From NCBI GenBank assembly GCA_029298735.1, contig JANSLP010000176.1, positions 1 to 64,000 of the forward strand: DNA of 64,000 nucleotides, in the 5' to 3' direction. Each line of letters opens with the position of its first letter. Positions within the stretch are counted from its first letter, which is position 1. The notes under the pieces are model-generated. The model did not search any database and had not been told where the DNA came from. It saw only the letters and a program-made list of their open reading frames with translations. The DNA comes from Ophiostoma sp. CBS 140.51 (Eukaryota; Ascomycota; Sordariomycetes; Ophiostomatales; Ophiostomataceae). Below are positions 23,951-36,300 of the stretch, one piece after another. The position numbers and the translations under genes were made by a program.

Positions 23951-26900
23951 TTAGTCGACATCGTCCTCATCCACCTCCGCCTCATCCTCATCCCCGTCGT
24001 CATCCTCGTCTTCCTCCTCGTCGTCGGATATCTGTTCTCCTAGGTTGCGCAAACGAGTCTATAACAACATATGCAAAAAAGTGTCAGAGGTCAGCGCTTA
24101 TCGTCCAAACTATACGGCAGCAGACCAGAACAATGGGTTTCCTGCTGCCGGTACAAAATCCTACTAGAAATGTACGCACCTTGTAGCTTTCCGCCTTTTC
24201 TTCGAGGTCGGAGAACACCATCAGCAAGTCGTCTAACTCGGTCTGTGTCGACTTTTTCTCCTCGCGGGACAGCTTTAGAGCGTCCTCGACCTAGTTCATT
24301 GGTTAGCACTGTTATTCTGCAGTCCGCGACAAGGTCTCCGAAAACCGAATTTGGGGAGAGGGGTTTTAGTACTTCTTTGGCTTTCTTCTCGGCGGCCTGA
24401 AGCTTCTCTCGAATCTGTTTGCCGTCTTTCTCGGCGGCCTGAAGCTTCTCCCGATTCTTGTTGCCGCCTTTCTCCTTCTCGGCGGCTTGAAGCTTCTCCC
24501 GGATCTGTTTGCCGTCCTTCTCAGCGGCTTGAAGCTTCTCCCGAATTTGTTTGCCGTCTTTCTCGGCAGCCTGAAGCTTCTCCCGGATCTGTTTGCCGTC
24601 CTTCTCAGCGGCGTGAAGCTTCTCCCGAATCCTTTTGCCATCCTCCTCGGCGACCCGCAGCTTCTCACGAGCTACTCTGCCGTCCTCTTCGGCCAATTCG
24701 ATCGTTTCGCGAAGCTCGGCTTCTTGGATGCTGGCAGCGGCGAGTTTGGCTTCGAGATCCTTTACCAATCTCTTTGTCTCAGTGACCACGGTTTCCTTGT
24801 CGGCCAGCTGTGCTTTGAAGCCATCCTGTGCAGCTTGGAGCTCTTGTGCTTTGCTCTTGTTTGCCTGGCCAGAGTGTTAGTTATCAATTGTTTTCGCCCA
24901 GCGCCGCCCGTTTTGCGCGGCCATAAGAGGAACAGACGACCTACCTTGAGCAAATCCACCTCCAATCGACTGCCCGTTGCCCGAAGGTCAGCCAATTGAG
25001 CCTCCAACCGGCGCTGCACGCGCGCCATTTCCGTTTCTGCAACCTTTTGGGCTTCTTCCATTTGGCGCTGCAGATCACCCTTGCTCTTTTGATGTTCTAT
25101 GCGGGCTTGGCTGGAAGATGAAAAAAAACAACAAAAGGGGAAGGCGTATAGTTAGTTTCGCAACAATTTTGTATTGTACCAAAATTCAACGATAAGTATC
25201 GCCATTACTTACCGTAAAGCCTCCTCGTGTTTGCGCACGGCCATATCGTGTGCTGATTTTGCTCTGCCAAGGTCCGATTGTGCCTCGTCTTTCGATTTCT
25301 TGTGCTCTGCCCTTTCCTGGCCGAGTGCGTTCTCCAGTGTGGATATTCTTTCTTGTGCTTCACGCAAAGTCCGGTCTTTCTCGCCCAATTCCGCGCGCAG
25401 CGAGTCCACTAGTTCACGGGAGATACCCTGCTGAACTCCGTTGGACACAAATGAGATTTCCATCTTGGGATCTCTGTCAATGGCGCGTAGCAACCGGCTG
25501 TAATTGTCCTTGAAAAAATCGACAAAAGCGCCATCGAAAAATACACTGGGAAGCTTCTCGTCGGCCTGTGGGTCCAGCTTCTGTGGTATGACTTCGAAAT
25601 CACGGAGCGGCGGGTACGCTCGTAGCGTATTGAGCTTGTTGATGTACCGATCGCGGCCCATTCTCGCCATCAGAATCTCGTGCAGCTTTTCTCTCGGGAT
25701 CGATGAGTCTCTGGTGGAGAACTCATAAAGGACACCCAGAAGCAGAGCGGCAAGTCCCTGAATGGCGACCTCGTTGCTCGTGTTCTTGACCACCACTTGG
25801 ATCAATCCTTGTAGATTGCTTCCCTCCCCTAAGAAGTCATTGACACCTTCCAAGTCCTCAAACAGCCAGGTAAGTAGCAGCATCAGGTAGCCAACCACAA
25901 CACGTTCATCATCTCCCCGGTGCACACTACTCAAAAGATGCGCAGCAATTGTCTGTATGCTTGTAACGACTTCTTCGCCATTTGCCTCATCACCCTCGGT
26001 CACGGCCATGACAAGAGACTTGGCTCGTGGGTTTTCGTTGACCAAGTGGAACATGATTACTGACGCAAACCAGTTGCGATAGGGGTCGCTAGACGGAGTT
26101 GCCGTCGGGGAACGCAAAAGCGTTGTCAAGACGTTGGCTGTCTCGTCGGCACCGGAGTTGTGGCCGTCAATAGCTCTCTGCAAAAAATGCAGTCGTACAA
26201 CCTCATGATTGAAAAAATACGCTTTGAGACACTCGCAGGCAGCCATCCGGACATCAAAAAACTGCGACGAATACACGCTCAAAGTCAGGTCGAGAAGGCC
26301 ATCAATCACATACACCTCATTGTGAGTGCCGTTTGCGTTTGTCTTTTCGCCCTTTGTTTTTGGTGCTCCATTGCTGTCGTTGTCGATGGGCGACTGCACA
26401 CGTAACTGCGCAAAATTCTCTTGGAGGGTAGGGTTTCCTCGGATCACCGCTGCACATGTCGTCAATGCCTAGACCATGTTGAATAAGATTGTTAGATGGG
26501 TTCATCCGTAAACGCGAGGTCGAGGAGTTTCTGGTTTGGAAGCATAGGCTTAGGAAAAACTCACCTCTGCTCGGATCTGGATTTCGAAGTCGCTGTTAAA
26601 AGAGAGCTGCAGGGCATGATAGAGAACGCCGTGTCGCCAGAACTCGGCCTGGTTTTGCACGGTACCTGCAGCGCCTTGGACGAGAAACAGCCGAATCACG
26701 ACCAGCAAAGCATATATGTTTCGGTTGCGCTGTACCAGTGCCCAAGTTGCCATTTCGCCATCTAGCTCATGTGAGGAGCCAACATCCTTGAGTAGGCGTG
26801 CGAGCTGAGCTGTACAAAGAGATTCCCGGAAGAGCGTTTGGTTGTGCGCATTGAGCCGGAGCAGATTTGCTAGTAGAATGAGGCAGTCCTCGACGGCTCG

Positions 26901-27545
26901 CCCGCCATCCAGGACGGAGCCTTCCTCCTCAATGATTTTGAAGAGCCGCTCAAAGGCATTCTCAAATGCCACAAGCTTCTGTATCTCGGTCGATGTCGGC
27001 GTCAAGTATGTCAGCAACGTGATTGCTTCGTTGCGTATCACATCGCGTTGGTCGTCGAGAATGGCAACGAGCCGCGGTATTCCGAGAGGAGCAGTGAAAA
27101 TGCACTCTTCGGTTCGATCGGTCCGGGCTGCCAGGATGGCAGAAAGGAGCTGCAGGGAGTAAAGTCGTGAGTAGAAGTCGTTTGTCTCAAGAAAGTCGAG
27201 AAGGAGGGTGATGTTTTCGAGTCGTTGTGTGAATTCGTCTGCCAGCCAAAGAGCGATCTCTTCTGAAGCTTCGGGGCTGGTCTCGTTTGGGTTGAATAGC
27301 ATCAGCAAGGTCTCAAGGACCACCTTGACTGTGTCCACATCCTCGCCATCCTTGGATAGACTCCCGATCAAGCTTCGCAAAGCCCCGGAAGCCACTGATG
27401 CTGGGTATTCTTTCGCGAAGCTCCGGAGGCCCAGGATCGCAGCTCGACGGTCTTCGAGCAGAGTTGCCGAGCTTAACCGGCCGCTCAACACTGATATTGT
27501 CTCGCCGACCGATTGCTTTGCCGGAGCTGTGGCAATAGAGAACAT
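23951..27545 (-). CDS. USO1: Vesicle-tethering protein Uso1/p115
   Basis: The spliced product is 1037 residues from exons 26565-27545, 25213-26468, 24945-25110, 24373-24864, 24180-24290 and 23951-24058. It tethers ER-derived COPII vesicles to the cis-Golgi with Ypt1/Rab1 and SNAREs. Residues 1 to about 690 form the armadillo-like globular head, including EDRRAAILGLRSFAKEYP and LLLGVLYEFSTRDSSIPR. The rest is a coiled coil ending in a very acidic tail (ISDDEEEDEDDDGDEDEAEV), as in the family. The coiled coil contains a tandem repeat of 14-residue units. The blocks DLLMVFSDLEEKAESYK and TRLRNLGEQISDDE match the conserved p115 C-terminus. It is shorter than yeast Uso1 but close to p115 length in other fungi and animals. 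Confidence 0.93.
24373..24680 (-). repeat. In-frame 42-bp tandem repeat in USO1 coiled coil
   Basis: About seven copies of a 42-bp unit encode the 14-residue period EKLQAAEKDGKQIR. Variants are EKLRVAEEDGKRIR and EKLHAAEKDGKQIR, one unit is expanded to EKLQAAEKEKGGNKNR, and a final partial unit is EKLQAAEKKAKEV. Fourteen residues equal two heptads, so the coiled-coil phase is kept when copies are gained or lost. The DNA copies are nearly identical, which suggests recent expansion. Confidence 0.88.
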
Positions 27546-28751
27546 GGCGGAAGTAGCGACAATGACGGTGCAACAGATCGTCCCAGAGAAAGCTGCCCTG
27601 TCAGGCTTGGGTTATTTTGTGCTTCAGCCAGGTCACAGCTGTTCTTCCATCCCAGGGTTGTATCTTGTCTCCTAAAGACTGCGCTTCATGCCACGGATGG
27701 GAGAGTTTTGAAGTCGTTCGAGTTGTCTGAATCGTTTAATTTGTTCGGCCGTGGATGTCGTGGTTGCAGAGTTGTCTGGTGGTTATTTGTGGGCAACTCT
27801 TGTTCGCATTTGTGGGATTTCAAGGTGTACTATTATTAGGGGAACTTAATATTGGGCGCATTTTGACAGTGTTCAAAAGTAGTTAAAGATATCTGGCATG
27901 TGCGCTTGACCGCCTGGCGAGGCGCGGCGCGTCCAGATTGGAGCTACATGTACCTGGCGACCTGCGACGTGCTCTGTACTTACTGAGTAATACAAGGTAA
28001 CAGCGTACCAAGTGGCCACTAAACCCCGGTAAAAGGATAAATGAGCCAAAATTGCCTGTATCAATCGCTTTTTGCAATAATATTACGCTAAGAGATTCTC
28101 AAAAGGAGCCAGGCGATCGCTTAGTCACCATTTCATATGCAGGCCGCGCTTGACATGAAAAACGTCCCTAGCACTCAACTACTTTTCTTGACGAGAATAA
28201 TAGTGTACTCCGTAAGAAGCCTGAAATTTTCACAGCAGTTTCGACAACAACGAGCCACTCCAACGCCTGGCTTGACTCACAAGAAACCAAGAAAACGACG
28301 TGATTCCTTTTGTCTGTTTTGATTCTGCATCGCATCTCTCAGACAATACAGGCTTACTGCGCGCGAGCTCCGTTCACCCCATCGCCATCAGTCAACGCGT
28401 TCTCCCTTCTCATATTGAGGCCCCACAAAAGACCAAAACGGAGACGAGAACAAAGACACAAAACTCGTTGCTTCCAACCTTCCTCTATTGTGCGCCCTAC
28501 AGCGAGCTTTCAACGGATCTTCTGGTCGCCACAGAGCAGACACCAACGTCGTTGCGATTCTACATTCTTGTCTCTACCTACGTCCCCGTCCCCAGGAAGC
28601 TTGACGACTTTTCCCACCAATGGTTCAAAGAGCGACACGCGGAAACACCAATTGCATCGCTCGCCGAGGACAGTGTTGTGGCGTCTAGTAACGATAGCAC
28701 TACCCCAAGAACGACTGCTTCACCTATATCTACCCTCCCATCTCCTTCGAA
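27546..28751. promoter_or_regulatory. Divergent promoter region of USO1 and RAT1
   Basis: This 1.2-kb region lies between two divergent starts. A TACTCCGTA word is at 28206-28214. From about 28320 to 28750 the top strand is C-rich and probably the RAT1 leader; it contains small ATG-initiated frames that could act as upstream ORFs. No gene was recognised. Confidence 0.5.
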
Positions 28752-31700
28752 ATGGGTATCCCCGCTGCGTTCCGATGGCTTTCGAGCAAGTATCCGAAAA
28801 TCATCTCCCCGGTGATCGAGGAGACGCCGCAGAAAATAGATGATGATACCGTGATCCCCGTGGATACGACGGGGCCGAACCCGAACGGAGAGGAATTCGA
28901 CAACCTCTACCTCGACATGAACGGTATTGTCCATCCTTGCTCCCACCCGGAAGACCGGCCACCGCCGGCCGACGAAGAAGAGATGATGTTGGAAATCTTC
29001 AAATACACAGACCGGGTCGTCAACATGGTCCGGCCCCGTAAGCTGTTGATGATTGCTGTTGGTATGTTTCTTCTTCTCTCCTGCAGGTTCTGATGTGTTG
29101 TCTTATTGGCCGCTATTTTCGTATAAGCTCTGACCTTTGTACCCTTATTTAGACGGTGTCGCGCCCCGTGCCAAGATGAACCAGCAACGTTCTCGTCGTT
29201 TCCGATCTGCCCAGGAGGCTAAAGAGAAGGAAGAGGACAAACAGGAGCTTCTCAAACTGCTCAAGCAGCAGAACGGCGGAACCCTCCCCGAATCGTCTCT
29301 CAAAGCTGTGGCCAAAAAGGCATTCGACTCGAACTCCATCACACCCGGCACGCCCTTCATGGACATCTTGGCTGCAAGCCTGCGGTACTGGTGTGCCTAC
29401 AAGCTCAATACGGACCCGGGATGGGCAAAGATGAAAATCATCATCTCGGACGCCAGCGTGCCTGGTGAGGGTGAGCATAAGATCATGGACTTTGTCCGTG
29501 CGCAACGTGCGTCGCCCAACCACGACCCGAATACACGCCACGTCATATACGGCCTGGATGCGGATCTCATCATGCTGAGCCTTGCCACACACGAGCCAAA
29601 CTTTCGGGTTCTGCGTGAGGACGTCTTTTTCCAAGACAGCAAGGCGCGCCTGTGCAAGCTTTGCGGGCAAAAAGGCCACGAGGCGAGCGCATGCAGGGGC
29701 AAAGCGAAGGGGAAAGATGGCGAGTTTGATGAAAAAGATACCGAACACACTCAGAAGCCCTTTATCTGGCTCCATGTGTCTGTGTTGCGTGAATATCTTG
29801 CAGTGGAGCTCGATGTCCCCAATCTCCCCTTTCGGTGGGATTTGGAACGGGCCATTGATGACTGGATTTTCTTGTGCTGCTTCGTGGGCAACGATTTCCT
29901 TCCCCATCTTCCCGCCCTTGAAATTCGTGAGAACGGCATCAATACCCTTACGGCACTCTGGAAGGACAACCTGGCACTCATGAATGGTTACGTCACAAAG
30001 GATGGCCATGTTGATTTGGCGCGCGCACAAGTCATCATGACCGGACTGGCCAAGCAAGAGGACGGCATCTTCCGGCGCAGAAAGCAGCAAGAGGACCGGA
30101 GAGAAGAAAACAACAAGCGGCGCAAACTGCAACAAGAGCAAGGCAAAAACCGCAACGATAACCGGAACTCGGCCCGTCCCGTGGGAGGCGACAATGTCTT
30201 TGCAGAGGGCACCGCCGGCCTCAATCTGCGACCTATTGCGACTTTCACACCTGAGGCACCGAAAACCATCACTCACGATATGGTCGTGAACCGTGGTGCT
30301 GCGGTTGATGCGAACGTAGCAAACAAGAGCGCCGCCAGCGTTCTGAAGAGCCGCATACAAAACCGCATGGCGCAACCCGCCAATGACACTGACGGTGCTA
30401 CTGCTGCACCCACAGAAACGGCCACTGACAGCACGGCCCAGCCTCCGGCCCTCGGCAAGCGCAAGGCTGACCAAATCGACGACGGCGCAGCAAGCACCCA
30501 GCAGTCAAGTGGAACCACTACACCCAAGGTGGCCGAGGAGGGCTCGGTAGACACTGTTCGGATGTGGGAAGAAGGCTACGCGGACCGCTACTACGAGCAA
30601 AAGTTCCACGTGGACCCAAAAGACATTGAGTTCCGCCACGGCGTTGCTCGTGCTTATGTAGAGGGTCTGGCATGGGTTCTTCTGTACTATTTCCAGGGCT
30701 GTCCCTCCTGGGAATGGTACTACCCGTACCATTATGCACCGTTCGCGGCCGACTTTGTCGACCTATCCAAGCTGGATCTGCACTTCGAAAAGGGCCGCAT
30801 CTCCAGACCTTTTGAGCAACTCATGAGCGTTCTTCCAGCAGCCTCTCGCCATGCCATCCCTGAGGTTTTCCACGACCTCATGCTGAACGACGACAGTGAA
30901 ATTATTGATTTCTACCCTGAAGAGTTTGACCTTGATCTCAATGGCAAGAAATTTGCATGGCAGGGCGTGGCCCTGCTGCCCTTCATCGATATGGCGCGCT
31001 TGCTTGCTGCGGTAGAGAAGCGATATCCTATGCTGAGCCCTGCGGACCAAATTCGCAATGGTATGGGCAAGATTGTCATGCTACTATCTGACGCAGACAC
31101 GGCCCTGTATGATGAGGTGACGTCAAACTTCTATTCGAAGCGTCAAGGGCCGCTGAAGTACAAGCTGGACCCCCTCACTTCTGGCGGAATCGCTGGGAAT
31201 ATCGAGAAAATCGAAGACTACATCCCACATGGCTCACTGTCCTACCCCTTGGAGCGAAAGGCGCTCCCCGACATTGAATACGACCGGTCACTCAGGTATG
31301 TCACTGCACTTCTCGCTTGTTTTTCTGTCTTTTTTCTCTCTCTACTCGTGTGATTTTTAGCTAACAAAACAGTGTCAATTATGAACTGCTATCCACGCCA
31401 CATGCTCATAAGTCGATGCTTTTGCGTGGCGTAAAACTCCCAACGCCGGTGCTGAACCGCGGCGACAAGGAGGCACTGCTCAACAACACTGCGCGAAACG
31501 GACGCAACCAGGGGGGCTACGGTAACAGCAACTCGTACAACAATGGTCGGCCGCGCTACGATTCTGGCGGGAGACAGCAATACAACAATGCGGGATCAGG
31601 AGGTCCGAACTTTCGCCAGGATGGGCGTGACCGCCAACCGCACTATCCGCAGGGTGGCCAGAACGGGCGAGGCTCATACCACGGGTCGCCATCTCAGTCT

Positions 31701-32114
31701 TGGACACCGCCGGCACCCGGCCAGGCAGGGTTTGGCTCCGGTCGCCCCCCACCGCCACCTCCGGCAGTCCACTCCAACGGCGGGCGATACAATGACATCA
31801 GTTACAATAACGGCGGGTACGGTGGTCGTGGCGGTGGCCGTGGTGGTGGTTATGGTGGTGGCGGCGGCTACGGCGGCGGTGGCGGCTACAACGGCGGCGG
31901 TTACGGCAATGGTGGTCACAATGGGGCTGGCCAAAACGGCCACAACCAGGGCTATCAAAACCGGTACAACTTCCCCCCTCCGCCGGGCAACTACAACCAG
32001 CAGGCCTATGGCCAGCAGTCATACCGCCCTCCTTCCGGCCACGGCCAGGGGCCCAGACCGAACGACAACCGTTCCGGGGGCTACAATAGCTCCCGCGGTG
32101 GTTACCGTGGATAG
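28752..32114 (+). CDS. RAT1: Nuclear 5'-3' exoribonuclease Rat1/Xrn2
   Basis: The spliced product is 1064 residues from exons 28752-29061, 29153-31295 and 31373-32114. It degrades 5'-monophosphate RNA from the 5' end in the nucleus, processes rRNA and snoRNA, and drives RNA polymerase II termination with Rai1. The N-terminal Xrn nuclease domain starts MGIPAAFRWLSSKYP and carries the acidic active-site blocks LYLDMNGIVHPCSHPED, PGEGEHKIMDF and YGLDADLIML. A CCHC zinc knuckle, CKLCGQKGHEASAC, sits near residue 270, as in other fungal Rat1 proteins. A charged basic insert (about 405-435) is followed by a disordered linker. The second conserved block includes SWEWYYPYHYAPFAADF. The C-terminal 200 residues are rich in Gly, Tyr, Asn and Arg with RGG and GGY repeats, a likely RNA-binding or condensate-forming tail. 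Confidence 0.95.
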
Positions 32115-33369
32115 ACGTCTGGAGGTATTTTTTTCCGATGCCACACCGGAACAGCCTTTTCTTAGTGTTGCTCAAGCGATGGCCGAGGAGGCTCTGGAGA
32201 TGGGGCACGTGTTATATTTTGTTTGATTATCGATGTATTTGTCGATGCTTTTATCAAAATGTATTCTATATTCTGTTTGTTCTGCATCATGTTGTTTTGG
32301 CAATAATATCATCAGCTGTTTTCGATTGGAACTCGTGTTCACCAACTGTCTCACCGTGCTTTGCTGCTAGTAGCTGGCACGGCTATTTTCGGTCCATCTC
32401 ATGAGTTAAAAGTGGCCGGCAATCTTAGTTAAAGTTCTCGAAGCTTGTCACAACTTGCCCGTCCTATTGGAGATACTATTCTCACGGCCAAGAGCTCTAT
32501 GATCTGACTTATGCCGTTTCTTGATGTTGCTGCGAAATAAATAAATAAAACATGTTGTAATTGTTCTACACGTATTGTTCCAAATGCCAGTGTTTTCAAT
32601 GCTTTACGGAGTACCCCGTACACCGTAATTACAACGACCTCTCCTTGAATGTACGACACAACTTTGTACTGTGACCCCACAAGAGAGAGGGCTAGCCGTG
32701 AGAGTACGGATACTGCGTAATTAGTAGTAGGGGACCTAGTTCACAGAACTGCGGGGGGTCCAAGCGCCCCGCGCTGTTCCTGACTGTCTGATACACCATA
32801 TCGCTATAAGCCATATTAATACCAGGGGCAGCATCCCGCCAGGGGCAGCCAAACAATGCGGGACAGCTCCCTCGAATTTGCGAAGCGACAGCATCCACAA
32901 CCCCAGGGCCAATCCAGACCACCGCCGCTTCGAGACCAGTCCGTCGCGTACCTGCCTCAAGCAAGCCGCTTTGTACAAAAAAGACCACACCGGAAACCAT
33001 AGGCAACTGTTGCGGCCAGGATCTTTTCACATATCGTCAGCTCCCAGTAAGCCCTATTCTCGCCCCCTCTTTCGCAGATCCACAGCCCTCGAGATCCCCT
33101 CCCCGATTATTTGTTGATAAGAACATCGTGATGTGCATTTCACATTGTGTGCATCTCGCGATGCGGTTTTTGCAACCTCATCTCGAGCCCCTTGCTGATA
33201 TAGCCTTCTTTTTCTACATACAGCCAGCTGCCCTTTGTTGAATCAAAACAAAACCTCTGGTGGCTAGTCTCCTCCGTCATGGTTGGCACCGGATGCCAAT
33301 AGCCCTCGGTCGCCGTATAGCTATGCTCCGTTGCTGTCACACTACACTCGACCAGCCTTTTTCTTCACG
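32115..33369. other. Spacer between RAT1 and the IRA/NF1 homologue
   Basis: This 1.25-kb region is the 3' UTR of RAT1 followed by the promoter and leader of the downstream gene in the same direction. A TACGGAGTA word lies at 32605-32613, next to the near-copy ACCCCGTAC. No coding sequence was recognised. Confidence 0.5.
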
Positions 33370-36300
33370 ATGAACGGCGATGCTGGCCTGGTTGGCTGTC
33401 TCGTCGAGAGGCTGACCACCCGCTTGCCCCACCGCACCGGCACTCACGGCGACAGCCTCTTCCACGACGAGATAGTGGCAATCACCCGTACGACGCTCGT
33501 CAAGGTCAGCGCTTCCTCCATAGTCATCGTCCTTGATACCCTGCTCTCACTGCTCGAGGATCTCGCCCGTCCATACAACAAGATTGTCGCCTCCCATCCG
33601 CCCCATGTGCTCCTATCCGAGCTGTACATACTAGCTCTGCTCGCCGACTGTTGCTCGAGCCATTGGGATGCCTCTACCTCCTCAACAGCCCCCTCAACGG
33701 CCTCCGCTACGGACACTGCAGCTGGCGGGGGCGTCTCTGCAAAGCGGCGCCGTGCCAAATCGGCCCCGCTAGTTGTCCTCGAACCCGCCCTCGTTCGACG
33801 CATCTTCGAAGCGATCAAGGTGTTCATGAACCCCACGCCTGATGGTCAGCTCCTATCGGCCAAGACGATTCTCGACGACTACACGGCCGACAACTTGTCA
33901 GTGCCCAGCTCGGCCTCCGGCGAGGCCCCAAAGACACCTGTGTCCTCACGATCTGAGGATGTCGTTGGTGCTCCGGAGATGCTAGACTCTCGTGTCTCAG
34001 AAATTGAGGGTCACGTCAAAGTCATCGTCGAGTACGTGACCGCATCTACCTGGAAACCGTCTCTAGACTACCTCAAGGGCGTCATCCACAAAGTCAGGAC
34101 GGTCCTGTCGACTCAAGTGCCCCCTCCACAAAGTCTAGCCAATGCCGAGGAGGAGCGGTCGTCCCTGGTTATTCTACGGCTCGTTGCCTACTTCTGGGTC
34201 GACCGCCAGAGACTAGGCCAGGTTCTTCAGGAAGTCTGCTCGAGCTTCCTCCATTTCCGCAAGCAGTTTCAGAACTCGATCGCTATATCTACGCCCCTGT
34301 TGATCATCCGATGGATTGAACGGTTTCCCCACGAGTTTGTCGAGCTACATGTTATGCACCTTCGAGTCGACGGCACCCCGGAAACCCTGTTTGACATGGC
34401 CCAAACAGTGGGCGACAATGTCCGCCGCAAGGCCCTTTTGTACCCTTTGCAAACAACCCTTCTCTTCTTGCTTCCAGACTTGTTCGAGGTAGCAAGTAAT
34501 ATGCGAGAGGCAAAGGGCGGTGGCGTGGCTAAAAAAGTAGCCTATTTAGAAAGCCTGCGCAAGATGCTTCGTAACAAAAACGAGCAGGCAGCCTACTGTC
34601 TGGTGTCGCTCCTCCGTGTAGCACGTCACTTTGATGCAGAGAGCGACTCGGCACTCATGAGCTACGCTATGGACTTCCAGGACGAGGTCCGCGAAGCGCT
34701 CTTCCGTCGAACACCAGCCAGCTCCGAGGCCCCTCTTCTGGACCAGGACCTTCTTACCGCCGCCTTTGTCAGTCTGACGCACCTGAACTTTGAGGTGTGT
34801 GTGGACTCTCTCGCCATCAACTGCCTTGTGCCATCTGCTCCACAATCCTTCAAGATCGCAGTCATCCAGGCATGTTCGCACTTTGCCAGACTTGACAACT
34901 CGGAACAATACGAGCCACTTTTCAACTCTGTATCTGCCTTTGTGCAATTTCAAATGAGGGTGAGTCCATCATGTAACCCCACACCACCGAGTATCTTAAC
35001 AATCTTCTGTGAACTAACGGGCGTTGCAGACAATGTCGTCCCAATTGACAAGCACTTACGCTACCGCCTTGGCCCTACAGCACAAATCCGCCGACTACGG
35101 TGTCCCCATTCCGATGATATGCAGTATCCTCGAGTTTCTCAACGCATCGCCAATGACATTGTTCCAAGGCGAGCCCAGCGACCCCGACGAAGGGGACCTC
35201 TTTTTTCAAAATAACTTTGAGTCATTCATGGCCTGTATGGTCGTAGCAGACGAGTCCATTCGGCGTCTAGCAATTGGTGTTGCCCCCCATCTGTTTACAA
35301 AAGAGACCGTTTCTCGCTACGGAGAAACATCGAGGCTGGCTACGGAACGATTCAAAGCGAATTTCTGGAAGCTCACGTATGTTTACACGAGGCTAGCTAT
35401 CCTAGGATATTATGCCCTTTTTGACTGGCTGACTGATTTTTTTTTTGGCACGTACTAGATCACTCGTTTTGACGTCGATGTGCGACAAAATCAGCCCGTA
35501 TAGGCTGGAAATTGGCCTCAAGGCCATCCATGGCTACTTGGAGTCACGGCTACTCCTTCTCAAATCCGTCCATGTAAGCCATCGTGATCCTTGAGCCCTT
35601 GCGCCCTTCGTTCTATCAAAGTGTTAACAAGCCAAGGAACTGTCTGAATTGTCTGAGGAGGTCCCGGACCGAACAGCCTGTTCGACGAAGCTTGAGACGC
35701 TGTTTTTAGTCTCGCTGTGCTCTTCAAACATTGAAACATGCCAGCTTGTCACCTCATGCATAGCACAATTCCTCGAAGAATGCCGTATCATAGATACTGC
35801 ATCCAAGGGCGCAAAATCGTCCTCTACTCTTCTCAGAAACGACGACGTATTTCGCGAGATTGGCTCGAAAGAGTTCCGATTCACAGGGTTGGTCGCATTT
35901 CAGCGCCGAGTCAACGGGCTTCTAAAGAAGATGCAGTATCCAAGCAGCGGTATCCTCAATGCGTGGGAAATTGCCTTTGACAAATGGCTCCATCTCTCCA
36001 AAGAAGTCTCGGCAACAGCATCGGATGCGCTCCCTGAAAAGACTCTCGTCGAATGGCGAAACTACTCCGGGTTTCTTGCATCACTCGGCGGCATTTGCAC
36101 AGCAGACCAGGCATCCATGCTGGAGGAGCCAACAATCAGCGGCCTACGATGGATCAACAGAATGTCGTCTGATAACTCAGAAGAAGCCCTCCTTAGTCGC
36201 TTCTTGAGGCTGGGCATCAAGCTTCTGGCAGCTGGAAACGTCCGGGTCCGAGAGACGATGCGAGAAGTTCTATCGTCCGAGATCTCGCCGACGCTGTACC

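Noticed and set aside
28300..28843. Two overlapping frames of 171-177 codons before RAT1
   Set aside because: They overlap each other and the RAT1 start in different frames. They are more likely leader sequence; small upstream ORFs remain possible.
29149..30474. 441-codon minus-strand frame
   Set aside because: It lies fully antisense to the RAT1 nuclease domain, whose plus-strand reading is clearly conserved.
31798..32208. Minus-strand His/Arg-rich frame
   Set aside because: It is a shadow of the Gly/Tyr-rich C-terminal coding repeat of RAT1.
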